Source: Thalassotalea sediminis
Lineage (GTDB): Bacteria > Pseudomonadota > Gammaproteobacteria > Enterobacterales > Alteromonadaceae
Direction: 5' to 3'
NCBI RefSeq assembly: GCF_030295915.1
Contig: NZ_AP027361.1
Location: 1,488,001-1,552,000, forward strand
DNA length: 64,000 bases
Each line of letters begins with the position of its first letter. The first letter of the stretch is position 1. This document shows, piece after piece, positions 27,416 through 35,661 of the stretch. The notes under the pieces were generated by a model. It made no database searches and had not been told where the DNA came from. It worked only from the letters and a program-made list of their open reading frames with translations. A program made the translations under genes and the position numbers.

Positions 27416-27751
27416 ATGAAAATAACAGTTTCAGGTCATCATGTAAAAATTACCCAAGCAATAAAACAAGCAATTGAGAATAAACTAGCAAAAGTCGCAA
27501 AACATTTTCCAGATATAATGACGGTTGAATCGGTTGTTAAGGTTGAACCAAACCAACAACAGATTGAAGTTATTACGCAATATGAAGGACAAAAAATTAC
27601 TGTTCGTGCAGCAAGTAAAGAACTTTATAAAGCGATAGCAGCGGCTGCGAAAAAATTAGAAGCAGCATTAAAGCATCGAAAAGGGTTGTTACAAAAGAAA
27701 CAACATCAAAAATATAGAGTGCCACAATCAGATATGTTTCAAACCAGTTAA
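27416..27751 (+). CDS. hpf: Ribosome hibernation promoting factor, short form (HPF/YfiA)
   Basis: 111 residues. HPF fold with MKITVSGHHVKITQAIKQAIENKL, the HFPDI turn, V..QY-x-G-Q-x-I beta strand, and LYKAIAAAAKKLEAALKHRKG, whose basic surface contacts the 30S decoding site. The short length places it with HPF/YfiA-type factors, not the long dimerising form. In E. coli hpf follows rpoN; here it stands alone with its own ribosome site (GAGGG) and terminator. Stationary-phase ribosome inactivation is the family role. Confidence 0.93.
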   Translation: MKITVSGHHVKITQAIKQAIENKLAKVAKHFPDIMTVESVVKVEPNQQQIEVITQYEGQKITVRAASKELYKAIAAAAKKLEAALKHRKGLLQKKQHQKYRVPQSDMFQTS

Positions 27752-27754
27752 CAT

Positions 27755-27786
27755 AAAAATGCCGCATTAATATGCGGCATTTTTTT
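27755..27786 (+). terminator. Rho-independent terminator of hpf
   Basis: Perfect 13-bp stem (AAAAATGCCGCAT 27755-27767 and ATGCGGCATTTTT 27772-27784), four-base loop, T tract. Three bases after the hpf stop. Confidence 0.9.
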
Positions 27787-27972
27787 ATTGTTAGTTTAAA
27801 ACCATTTCCTCTGTCGTGCTGTCGGCACCCCGACAATATAACGAGAGAGATAAACAATAGTTGAAAGTATTTTACGATGAAACACAGTAAAAGCTGAGAG
27901 AAATAAGCGCCCTTACAGGGAGCCTGGTCGAAGCCACCTATTATGCAGGTGGATTACTTACTGAATGACGGG
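27787..27972. other. Convergent intergenic region with several hairpins, unclassified
   Basis: About 185 bases between hpf and the leftward deacetylase gene, less AT-rich than other spacers. Small perfect hairpins are visible: GTCGG/CCGAC (around 27822), CCCT/AGGG (around 27911) and CCACCT/AGGTGG (around 27936). It could be a structured RNA on either strand. It does not match 6S, 4.5S or tmRNA as far as can be judged. Confidence 0.3.
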
Positions 27973-28896
27973 TTAATTACCAATTAACCCATTTATATGA
28001 GCAACAGCGCAGCGACCGAGAGCACTTAAAGCATAACCACCTTCTAGTGTTGATACTATTCGGCCATTTGCATAAGTATCAGCAATTGATTTAATTTGTT
28101 CTGTTACCCAGCGGTAGTCGTCTTCAGTTAAACTTACTTGTGACATTTCGTCTTCTATATGGGCATCAAAACCTGCTGAAATAAAGATAAACTCGGGTTT
28201 AAAAGCATGCAATTGAGGTAACCATTTTTCGGTAATTATTTTTCTAAACTCGGGGCCTTTTGTGGTTGCCGCAAGTGGTGTATTGATAATGGGTGGCGTG
28301 TCGCTTTCTTGCATTTCAAAAGGGTAAAAAGGATATTGGTAACTTGAGCAAAACAATACTCCTTGTTTATCTTTAATAATGTTTTCCGTACCATTGCCAT
28401 GGTGTACATCGAAATCGACAATTGCGACACGCGATAGACCAAACTGTTGTTTTACGTATTCAGCGCCAATAGCAATATTATTAAAAATACAGAAGCCCAT
28501 ACCTTTATCGCGCTCTGCATGGTGCCCTGGTGGGCGAGTAATGCAAAATGCTGAGGTTAACGTTTCATCCATGACACGATCAATTGCATCTTTAACTGCG
28601 CCCGCGGAATAACGTGCAGCCTCTAATGTTTTTGGGTTCATGGCTGTGTCATCATCTAACCTGAAAACGCCTTCTTTAGGCGCATTTTCAAAAATATAGT
28701 CGACATAATGTTTATCATGGGCTAACAAAAGTAAGTCTTTATCGATAGGTGTAGCGTCAAATTGCTTGATCACATATTCCAGACCACTTCGAATTAATTG
28801 ATCTTGAATAGCATCGATACGCGCCGGAGACTCAGGGTGATATTCACCGACAATATGACCACTACAACGATGATGGCCAAAGATACCTACAGTCAT
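27973..28896 (-). CDS. Histone-deacetylase-family (class II-like) deacetylase
   Basis: 307 residues. Zinc-deacetylase motifs: CSGHIVGEYHPESPARIDAI near the N terminus, RPPGHHAERDKGMGFC (tandem His), VAIVDFDVHHGNGTENI (Asp and His zinc ligands), ISAGFDAHIEDEM (third zinc Asp) and LEGGYALSALG near the end. The family removes acyl groups from lysine or from polyamines and similar amines. Its ATG overlaps the last four bases of the upstream CoA-transferase/GNAT gene, so translation is probably coupled; the operon thus holds an acyltransferase domain and a deacylase. Confidence 0.92.
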   Translation of the reverse strand: MTVGIFGHHRCSGHIVGEYHPESPARIDAIQDQLIRSGLEYVIKQFDATPIDKDLLLLAHDKHYVDYIFENAPKEGVFRLDDDTAMNPKTLEAARYSAGAVKDAIDRVMDETLTSAFCITRPPGHHAERDKGMGFCIFNNIAIGAEYVKQQFGLSRVAIVDFDVHHGNGTENIIKDKQGVLFCSSYQYPFYPFEMQESDTPPIINTPLAATTKGPEFRKIITEKWLPQLHAFKPEFIFISAGFDAHIEDEMSQVSLTEDDYRWVTEQIKSIADTYANGRIVSTLEGGYALSALGRCAVAHINGLIGN

Positions 28897-30761
28897 GTAA
28901 TTTCCTTTAGAGCTGATTGTTGCTCATCGAGCGTTAGGTTCAATGATATCTCATCGAAATCTTCAGAATAACCTCGAATAAAACCTGCATTTTCAAATAC
29001 TTTCAACATTGGGGCATTATCTCTTCTTACACAAGCGACAAGTTTAGATAGTTTACGTTTTTTGGCAATTTTGATCATTTGTAATAACAATGTTGTTGCC
29101 ATGCCTTTACTTCGCTGGGTTTCCCGAATAACAAAGGCAACTTCTGCAGCATTTGCGGCTTCAATATAATAATAACGACCTACAGCCTGAATAACTTCGC
29201 CTAAATGATCGCGCTGCGTAAAACACAATGCAAGATCTTTATGTTGGTCAACACTTACAAGTTGGCAAGAGTTCTCTCGTGTCATTTGAGTTAAGTGATG
29301 GTTGTAGCGCATCATTAAGGTTTCTTTGGTGTGAGAATAAAAGAATTCTTGGAGTCGGCGCTCGTCAGATGGACTCAACGGGCGTAGAATGAAACGTTCA
29401 CCACCTAGGGTGAATTTTTTAAGTTCTATTTCCCCTAATTCAGGGACAGATGTCGGGGTATTGTCTTGGTATGCAGGCACCCAATAATGTTCACGCACTT
29501 GTTGTAGTAAAGCTTCTCTGAATTTTGGGTGAGCAATGCGTATTAGTTCTAATGCACGCTCTCTTATACTTTTACCAATTAAGTTAGCGATGCCAAATTC
29601 TGTAACGACGTAGCCAACATGCCCGCGAGAGGTAACTACTCCACCACCTTCTGTAATATGAGGGACGATCCGTGAAATAGTGCCGTCTTTTGTTGTAGAG
29701 GGCAGTACGATTACCGGCTTTCCACCTTTACTTAACCAAGCGCCTCTAACAAAATCAACTTGTCCACCTATACCGCTATAAAACTGATGACCAATAGAGT
29801 CTGAAACGACTTGACCTGTAAGGTCAACCTCGATGGCGCTGTTGATAGAGACCATATTTTCGTTTTTTGCGATGTTTACCGGAGAGTTTACATGTTCAGA
29901 TGGGTAAAACTCTACATGCTGATTTTGGTCTACAAAGTCATATAGTCGTTGTGTGCCTATGCAAAATGTAGTGACCGTTTTACCTTTGTGAAAGGTTTTT
30001 CGGCGGTTATTTATTACACCGCTTTTCATCAGGTCAATAATACCATCAGATATCATTTCGCTATGGACACCTAGGTCTTTATGATTAATAAGGTATTTAA
30101 GTACTGCTGAGGGGATTTTGCCGATGCCTACCTGAATTGTGGCACCGTTTTCTACTAACATTGCAGCATATTGACCAATACGTTCGCTTACTTGATCGAT
30201 TTGTTGATCAGGGATTTCAGGCAATGGCTGTTCTGCTTCAAGCCAGGCGTGTATTTGATTGACGTGAATAAAACTATGGCCATTTGTGCGTGGCATTTTC
30301 GAGTTAACTTGCGCAATGACAAACTTAGCAGACTTTACCGCAGAGGCGACAACGTCAACGCTAACGCCAAGAGAACAATAACCATATTCATCAGGAGGGC
30401 TTACCATCACCAAGGCTGCATCAAGCGGCAATATATTTTGTTTGAATAGCGTTGGAATTTCGGAAATAAAGCAAGGAGTATAATCAGCACGTCCTTCTGC
30501 TACAGCCTCTCTGACATTTTGGCCGCCAATAAATAGCGTATTTACTTTAAAAAGGTCTTTATGCTCAGGTTTAGCCCAAACATTTTCGGAAAAAGTGAGA
30601 ATGTGAACGGTTTCGATATCGTGCAACTGCGCACTATTATCAATTAAATTATCAATTAATGCATTGGGAACTGCGGCATTTGAACCGATAAAAATACGGT
30701 TACCTGACTTAATATAATCTTCCCAATGGACGGGGCTTCCTGCTTTGTTGGTTAATTGCAT
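28893..30761 (-). CDS. Acetyl-CoA hydrolase/CoA-transferase fused to a GNAT acetyltransferase
   Basis: 622 residues. Residues 1-440 are an acetyl-CoA hydrolase/transferase of the 4-hydroxybutyrate CoA-transferase type: NALIDNL, ALVMVSPPDEYGYCSLGVSVD, IGKIPSAVL, the Glu in NSAIEVDLTGQVVSDS (covalent CoA ester position) and GGQVDFVRGA. The remainder (455-610) is a GNAT domain with LRPLSPSDERRLQEFFYS, EVAFVIRETQRSKGMATTLL (acetyl-CoA loop) and FENAGF. The combination is a known fused family. It could move acyl groups to CoA and then to protein lysine. Upstream of, and overlapping, the deacetylase gene. Confidence 0.9.
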   Translation of the reverse strand: MQLTNKAGSPVHWEDYIKSGNRIFIGSNAAVPNALIDNLIDNSAQLHDIETVHILTFSENVWAKPEHKDLFKVNTLFIGGQNVREAVAEGRADYTPCFISEIPTLFKQNILPLDAALVMVSPPDEYGYCSLGVSVDVVASAVKSAKFVIAQVNSKMPRTNGHSFIHVNQIHAWLEAEQPLPEIPDQQIDQVSERIGQYAAMLVENGATIQVGIGKIPSAVLKYLINHKDLGVHSEMISDGIIDLMKSGVINNRRKTFHKGKTVTTFCIGTQRLYDFVDQNQHVEFYPSEHVNSPVNIAKNENMVSINSAIEVDLTGQVVSDSIGHQFYSGIGGQVDFVRGAWLSKGGKPVIVLPSTTKDGTISRIVPHITEGGGVVTSRGHVGYVVTEFGIANLIGKSIRERALELIRIAHPKFREALLQQVREHYWVPAYQDNTPTSVPELGEIELKKFTLGGERFILRPLSPSDERRLQEFFYSHTKETLMMRYNHHLTQMTRENSCQLVSVDQHKDLALCFTQRDHLGEVIQAVGRYYYIEAANAAEVAFVIRETQRSKGMATTLLLQMIKIAKKRKLSKLVACVRRDNAPMLKVFENAGFIRGYSEDFDEISLNLTLDEQQSALKEIT

Positions 30762-30801
30762 TTTATGGCGTTCTTCTTATGAATGATAAATGAACTGTCA
30801 G

Positions 30802-30838
30802 TCAAAACATTAGCGTATTGGTTAAGCTAATGTTTTGA
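30802..30838 (-). terminator. Hairpin after the dodecin gene
   Basis: Perfect 13-bp stem (TCAAAACATTAGC 30802-30814, GCTAATGTTTTGA 30826-30838), 11-base loop, 24 bases after the dodecin stop on the minus strand. The T run is inside the stem (TTTTG). Probably an intrinsic terminator. Confidence 0.6.
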
Positions 30839-30861
30839 TATAACGCAAAAAATATGAGTAA

Positions 30862-31077
30862 TCAACTGTTTTTAATTCGAAAACCAATTTTCAACGTTAC
30901 TTGAAAGTGTCCTACTTTACCATCTACTATGTGTCCACGTGTTTCAACCACTTCAAACCAATCCATATGGTCGACAGACTTGCTGCATTCTGCCAATGCA
31001 TTGTTGATGGCATCTTCTATACTGGTCGTTGAAGAACCAACAAGTTCAACTTTCTTGTAGGTGTGATGATTCGTCAT
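30862..31077 (-). CDS. Dodecin family flavin-binding protein
   Basis: 71 residues, full length for dodecins. KKVELVGSSTTSIEDAINNALAECS, then WFEVVETRGHIVDGKVGHFQVTLKIGFRI. The Trp in the DWFEV motif stacks on the flavin and GHFQVTLK is the conserved strand. Forms hollow dodecamers that store or buffer FMN/riboflavin. Own ribosome site (GGAAG) and own terminator, so probably monocistronic. Confidence 0.92.
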   Translation of the reverse strand: MTNHHTYKKVELVGSSTTSIEDAINNALAECSKSVDHMDWFEVVETRGHIVDGKVGHFQVTLKIGFRIKNS

Positions 31078-31239
31078 ATTGCTTCCTTATTTTGCTGTAG
31101 CTAAGGTAAATATAGTCTAAAAAAGGTCCACTTTTTGATTAGGTCACAATTTATCGTAGACTTGCAGTGCGTGTGGTTATAGGATCATTACAATAACTGG
31201 TATGAACAGTTAACCAAATTCAAATGTATTAGATGATTT

Positions 31240-32307
31240 ATGACGTATGCTGCAATAAAAGGCTGGGGCAAGTGCCTACCACCTGCAAAACTAACTAATG
31301 ATGACTTGGCGACCTTTTTAGATACGAGTGATGAATGGATTACATCACGAACGGGAATGAAAGAACGAAGAATTTCTCATGTACCTGTAAGTGAATTGGC
31401 GTATGTTGCATGTGAACGGGCATTAGCGGCTGCAGGAAAAACGGCCCAAGATGTCGATTTAATTGTTTTTGGTAGCACCACATTTGATGAACTTTGTCCA
31501 AATGCTGCTTCAAATGTTCAACGTATGTTAGGTGCTGAACGCGCAGCTTGTATGGATGTTAACACCGCTTGTACAAGTGGCATGTATAGTTTAACGACAG
31601 CAACCGCAATGATTAAAAGTGGCGTTGTACGTTCAGCCTTAGTTATAGGTGCAGAAGTTATCTCTCCGATTATGGATTGGAAAAATCGTGATGTAGCGGT
31701 TTTATTTGGTGATGGTGCAGCAGCACTTTACTTAGAAGCATCTGAGCAGAAAGCTGGGGTGTTGGCTGAGTCACTTGGTTGTTTTGGTGAGTCACGCGAT
31801 ATACTTGCTGTAGAAGGTTGGGGAATGAAGTATGCGAATAAAGGGCGTGTACTTGGCGATGCGCATTGGAACTTCATTGGTCAAGAAATCTTTAAAAAAG
31901 CAGTTGCAGGTATGGCACATGGCTGTGAATCAACACTTGCTAAGCTTAATTTAACTGCTGAAGATATATCACTCGTTGTGCCGCACCAAGCGAACTTACG
32001 TATTATTGATTCGCTGGCAAAAAAGCTATCTTTGCCAAGCGAGAAAGTTTTTGTAAATATTGAGAAGTACGGAAATATGTCTGCAGCCACGGCATTGGTT
32101 GCATTTGTTGAAGCAATAGAGCAAGGGGACGTTGAAGCTCATTCGCATATACTTATACCTGCTTTTGGTGGCGGATTAACGTGGAGTGCTCATGTGGTTT
32201 ATTTTGATCTGAAACCAAGGGCAGAAAGTACCTCTAATGTACAACTACCAGCAACAAATAAGAGCGCGTTAACATTAGTGGAAGAAATTATACAAGCAAC
32301 ATCGTAA
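31240..32307 (+). CDS. 3-oxoacyl-ACP synthase III-like condensing enzyme (KAS III/FabH type)
   Basis: 355 residues. Thiolase fold with active-site Cys in DVNTACTSGMYSL, His in VVPHQANLRI and Asn in IEKYGNMSAAT, plus DEWITSRTGMKERR and AFGGGLTWSA. FabH is about 317 residues; this one has an extra C-terminal tail of about 25 residues. It is not in a fab cluster, so it may be an accessory KAS III. It is followed 60 bases later by a GNAT gene. Acyl-CoA preference not deducible. Confidence 0.88.
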   Translation: MTYAAIKGWGKCLPPAKLTNDDLATFLDTSDEWITSRTGMKERRISHVPVSELAYVACERALAAAGKTAQDVDLIVFGSTTFDELCPNAASNVQRMLGAERAACMDVNTACTSGMYSLTTATAMIKSGVVRSALVIGAEVISPIMDWKNRDVAVLFGDGAAALYLEASEQKAGVLAESLGCFGESRDILAVEGWGMKYANKGRVLGDAHWNFIGQEIFKKAVAGMAHGCESTLAKLNLTAEDISLVVPHQANLRIIDSLAKKLSLPSEKVFVNIEKYGNMSAATALVAFVEAIEQGDVEAHSHILIPAFGGGLTWSAHVVYFDLKPRAESTSNVQLPATNKSALTLVEEIIQATS

Positions 32308-32367
32308 TTTGATTTCTAATTTAATTTACTGCTATTGTTTAGAAAAACAACAATAAGAGGATAGTAA

Positions 32368-33012
32368 ATGTCTCAAGCAATCACTAATGCCACAAAAGAT
32401 GATATCAAAGCGGCGTATTTGACAGCTGAAGAGTTGAAGTTAGCCGTATCTTTGTTATATCAGGCTTACCATGATGACCCTGTTTTTCTAGAGATATTCA
32501 ATGGAGAGAAAAGTGATTATGAACAACGCCTACGGTCCTCTATTAGAGAAGAGCTAAATGCCTTTTGGCAAGCACAACAGCCTATTGTTGGTCTTTATTT
32601 AGGTGAGACCATGGTAGGCGTTGCTTGTTTAAATAATTGTAATGATGGCGTAACGGCTGAACGTTTTTGGCATTGGCGGCTAAAAATGCTTCTGGGAGCA
32701 GGGTATTTTAGTACTAAGCAAATGATCGAAAAGGAAGAGACAGTCATGTCTGCTGTACCAATGACAAATTTTCATATTTTGTCATTTATAGCGATACATC
32801 CTTTGCATCAACATCATGGCTTCGGTCATTACTTAATGGCTGCAGTAAATACACTACTTGATGATTACCCTGAGAGTGAAGGGGTCGCCGTTTATGCTAC
32901 TAACGAAAAATACAAAGTGTTCTTTAAAGATGTGGATTATGAGTTTATTAAAGAAGTAACTGTAGGTAATGTGAGTGGTTCTTTAATGGTACATTATCGA
33001 CAAAAAGCGTAA
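32368..33012 (+). CDS. GNAT-family N-acetyltransferase
   Basis: 214 residues. Acetyl-CoA binding core in the second half: LSFIAIHPLHQHHGFGHYLMAAVN (V/I-x-P-x-x-x-x-x-G-x-G/A pattern) and VAVYATNEKYKVFFKDVDYEF near the C terminus. The N-terminal half is poorly conserved. A GAGG ribosome site is present. Substrate unknown. Confidence 0.75.
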   Translation: MSQAITNATKDDIKAAYLTAEELKLAVSLLYQAYHDDPVFLEIFNGEKSDYEQRLRSSIREELNAFWQAQQPIVGLYLGETMVGVACLNNCNDGVTAERFWHWRLKMLLGAGYFSTKQMIEKEETVMSAVPMTNFHILSFIAIHPLHQHHGFGHYLMAAVNTLLDDYPESEGVAVYATNEKYKVFFKDVDYEFIKEVTVGNVSGSLMVHYRQKA

Positions 33013-33213
33013 AGCCCTGTAGTAATTGAGCCGAAAGGCAAAATATTAACTCATTTGTGTTTGCTTTAACTCTTAAATTTAAATAGGCACACGATTATCA
33101 TATTGCGTCGTATTTACGGCGCAATTCTTATGAAAACACCTTCGCGTTTAAAAACTACTAAATTATCATGATTTGTGATGTATCTTGCTAGTGCAGATAT
33201 AGGAGAGTAACTG

Positions 33214-33231
33214 CGTAAGACATGTCTTACA
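33214..33231. promoter_or_regulatory. GacA/UvrY-type box upstream of the first Csr RNA
   Basis: CGTAAGACATGTCTTACA, of which 16 bases form a perfect palindrome (33215-33230). It differs from the TGTAAGA-N-AT-N-TCTTACA consensus only at the first base. The box starts 187 bases before the conserved TGTCAGGACG at 33401. Confidence 0.8.
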
Positions 33232-33401
33232 TTGGCGTGAGATATAAAGTCATTTCATCCAGATTTTTGGAAGGGACTTTATGATTACTATTTGATTTTT
33301 AAGGTAATATCTTTATTTCTTGTCTTTACAAAAAATTTACAAGCAATTAAACATTATTATTAGGCCTGCTAAAAAATAGCATTCAGCGTAATATTAATCA
33401 T

Positions 33402-33699
33402 GTCAGGACGACATTGACTAGGACGGTCAAGAGCACCTGAATGCTCGCAAAGGAATAATCTCGGGAAGAGATTGAATGTTAGCTACATGGATAGCTTCAC
33501 GGAAGATTGTTAGTAACATGGATGGTTTAGGGAAACTGATACGGCTGAGGACGGCTGTTTAGATGGATCTTTAAGGATGTTGATGGAATTAACAAAGGAA
33601 AGGCTAGGGACAGCTGTTTAGGGATGAAGCGGGAAATTGATATGCAGGATGCATACAGCTAGTTAGAGAAATGCGGCTCATTATGGGCCGCATTTTTTC
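33402..33699 (+). ncRNA. csrB: CsrB-type regulatory RNA, copy 1
   Basis: About 298 nt. It has 17 GGA motifs, many shown in hairpin loops: TTGAC-TAGGACG-GTCAA, AATCTC-GGGAA-GAGATT, GCTA-CATGGA-TAGC and ATGCA-GGA-TGCAT. Such RNAs bind many CsrA/RsmA dimers and so release CsrA-repressed mRNAs. The 5' end is set by a TAATAT -10 (33389-33394) and by the ATTAATCATGTCAGGACGACAT stretch shared with copy 2. The 3' end is an intrinsic terminator. No open frame fits. Activation by a GacA/UvrY regulator is implied by the upstream box. Confidence 0.88.
33671..33699 (+). terminator. Intrinsic terminator of the first Csr RNA
   Basis: ATGCGGC (33671-33677) with GCCGCAT (33687-33693), extended inward across a small loop, then T6. 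It forms the 3' end of the RNA, 56 bases before the convergent membrane-protein stop. Confidence 0.88.
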
Positions 33700-33754
33700 T
33701 TTTGCTAGGTTGTTATTCGGGAAGAACAGCTACATATCTAATCAGCGTTACTAT

Positions 33755-34894
33755 TTAACTTGAAGGCAGAAGTTTCGCATAGTGTTTATTTTTGCCTATA
33801 AGTGCTTGTGTTCCTTTCAATGAAAAATCATAACCGCAGAGCTTAAAACTGCCACGATACACGATATTATTTAATATCTCAGCACTATCTAGCGGTGTAA
33901 AGGCAGCGATATACGTATCTTGATTTTCTACATTTACCTGCATGACTCTATAAGATTTATCATTATTGAATACTAATAACTCACAGCTTTTGTCACCTTG
34001 AACGGTCGTGATATCCCATACTTTGTTCTCGTTAGTGATGTCAGCCTGCCAACTAATAAAAATACCATCATAGATGCTTAAACTTAATGTAAAATCGTCA
34101 GGCATTGTTAATGGATGTAACCGTTCTAAATTCGGTTTATTGAGGGCTTTTGCGTGATCATTTTCATTAGACTGTGTGATATCAATTGGCTTATCAGTGG
34201 TCAGTAGGCTTGTTATTACAATACCAGTAATAACAATTGCGATGACGGCAGCCAAAGTATACTTGCTGTTATGTCCTAATAGCTTTGCTCTAATATGTTC
34301 ACCAAGATCGCTTGTTGAGGAAGTACTACTATATTGATGGGCAAACTGTTGTTGTTGATGATGATTAGTTAACAATTCATCGTCACTTAACAAGGGTTGT
34401 TCAGACGGACCAAGGTTTGGCTCTACACGCGTTTTTGTTTGGTGTATTTCTTTATTTACAAATTGAGATAAGTCAATTGGGCCTGAATAGCCCAAAATAT
34501 ATTGATGGCGTCGCTTATTGCCTTTACTAGGGTAGGTTAATAGTAAAGACGCTAGAAACAAGGGTAGTAAAATTAGCCAATATAGGGCAATAACATCAAC
34601 AAAAACCATGAGTAAAGCAGATAGTAAAAAGCTTAATGCGGGTACATAAAGCCAAGGACCATGCAACTGAGCATCAGCTAACCTTCTTTTACTTGCAAAG
34701 AAAATAACCACAGTAACAAATAATGCGATAAGCAATTTAATGCTCATAAATTGATGAAACATTGCAGAGAATAATAAATAAAATAGGTGGCTTACCAATA
34801 TAATTACGCTGTAGCGTAATCTATTGTCGATACCCTGCTGACAGAAAAGAGATAAAAATAAAGGCACAAACACTCCGCGTGAAAAGATAGTCAT
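33755..34894 (-). CDS. DUF805-like membrane protein of unknown function
   Basis: 379 residues. N-terminal block of about five hydrophobic helices (residues 5-125) with SKRRLADAQLHGPWLYVPAL, resembling the RRLxD...W motif of DUF805. Then a cytoplasmic linker rich in Gln/His/Ser (150-200), a single membrane helix (about 213-232), and a C-terminal soluble domain of about 145 residues with two cysteines (SCELLV and KLCGYDF), probably periplasmic and possibly disulfide-linked. It lies convergent to the first Csr RNA and divergent from the second. Function unknown; being sandwiched between the two RNAs is its most notable trait. Confidence 0.7.
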   Translation of the reverse strand: MTIFSRGVFVPLFLSLFCQQGIDNRLRYSVIILVSHLFYLLFSAMFHQFMSIKLLIALFVTVVIFFASKRRLADAQLHGPWLYVPALSFLLSALLMVFVDVIALYWLILLPLFLASLLLTYPSKGNKRRHQYILGYSGPIDLSQFVNKEIHQTKTRVEPNLGPSEQPLLSDDELLTNHHQQQQFAHQYSSTSSTSDLGEHIRAKLLGHNSKYTLAAVIAIVITGIVITSLLTTDKPIDITQSNENDHAKALNKPNLERLHPLTMPDDFTLSLSIYDGIFISWQADITNENKVWDITTVQGDKSCELLVFNNDKSYRVMQVNVENQDTYIAAFTPLDSAEILNNIVYRGSFKLCGYDFSLKGTQALIGKNKHYAKLLPSS

Positions 34895-35045
34895 TGAAAA
34901 TCTACCGCAAGGGTAATCATTTTTAAATCGATTGTCAGTGAAATTCTTATGGTTCGTACGAGAAATGACATACTTTGGTTGTTATGTGAACAACTCGGTT
35001 TTAAATGTACGTTTTGTTTAACGTTACATATTTTAGCCTTTATTA

Positions 35046-35063
35046 TGTAAGACATTTCTTACA
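35046..35063. promoter_or_regulatory. GacA/UvrY-type box upstream of the second Csr RNA
   Basis: TGTAAGACATTTCTTACA fits the TGTAAGA-N-AT-N-TCTTACA consensus at every fixed position. It starts 187 bases before TGTCAGGACG at 35233, the same distance as for copy 1. It also sits in the divergent region upstream of the DUF805-like gene. Confidence 0.85.
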
Positions 35064-35233
35064 GGTACGTCAGATTTCTTGGTAAAAGTTGTAAGTGTTA
35101 TATTTAGATTTTCTTATAAGTATATGAATTAAAATGTAAATTATGTCTTTTCAGTTGTGTTGGAATTAAGTGCTGTTGAATTATTTTATAAATGACGCTT
35201 TTACAAGGAGTCGGCTTTGCTAGAATTAATCAT

Positions 35234-35556
35234 GTCAGGACGACATAGCGAAAGGGAACTTCTTGTTAAGGATGATGTAAAACTAATCGATTAAGGATAG
35301 ATCGACGTTGATGTAACTCAGATTGGCAAGGATAGCAAACGGATGATAAACATAGGATGTTTAACCAAATAATAGTAGCAGGATGCTAGTAGGGATATTA
35401 ATTCAACAGGACGTTGATGAATGGAAACGATATTATTTGTACGAGGGAACGTTTGTAAAAGGGAATGGAGGCCCTGTCAGGATGACACTGAGTAAAGATT
35501 TAGATATTGGACGTATCTGATCTTAGGAAAAGCGACGAAAGTCGCTTTTCCTTTTT
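35234..35556 (+). ncRNA. CsrB-type regulatory RNA, copy 2
   Basis: About 323 nt with 17 GGA motifs. Hairpins present GGA in the loop: TAGCA-GGA-TGCTA, TGTCA-GGA-TGACA, CAAC-AGGAC-GTTG and AAACAT-AGG-ATGTTT. The 5' end shares 22 bases with copy 1 (ATTAATCATGTCAGGACGACAT), preceded by a TAGAAT -10 (35221-35226) and a weak TTTACA -35 at 35200. The bodies of the two RNAs otherwise differ, so they are ancient paralogues and not a recent repeat. Predicted role: sequestration of CsrA. Confidence 0.88.
35525..35556 (+). terminator. Intrinsic terminator of the second Csr RNA
   Basis: Perfect 12-bp stem (AGGAAAAGCGAC 35525-35536, GTCGCTTTTCCT 35541-35552) with a GAAA tetraloop, then T5. Confidence 0.92.
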
Positions 35557-35661
35557 CTAGTTTTTAAGAAACCCTAAGGTGTATTGTAGTAGTTTATATA
35601 CTGATAAAAGTATGTCTAATGCATCTTAATATTCGTTATAAATATCATAAATAAGTGGCTG

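Noticed and set aside
27787-27972. 6S RNA or signal recognition particle RNA
   Set aside because: Terminal helix and conserved loops of those RNAs could not be found; left as unclassified.
27970-27990. GGGTTAATT-ACC-AATTAACCC hairpin over the deacetylase stop codon
   Set aside because: A perfect hairpin but without a T tract and inside the coding end; function not supportable.
33102-33125. ATTGCGTCGT/ACGGCGCAAT hairpin after the GNAT gene
   Set aside because: Stable-looking stem but no T tract, so not called as a terminator.
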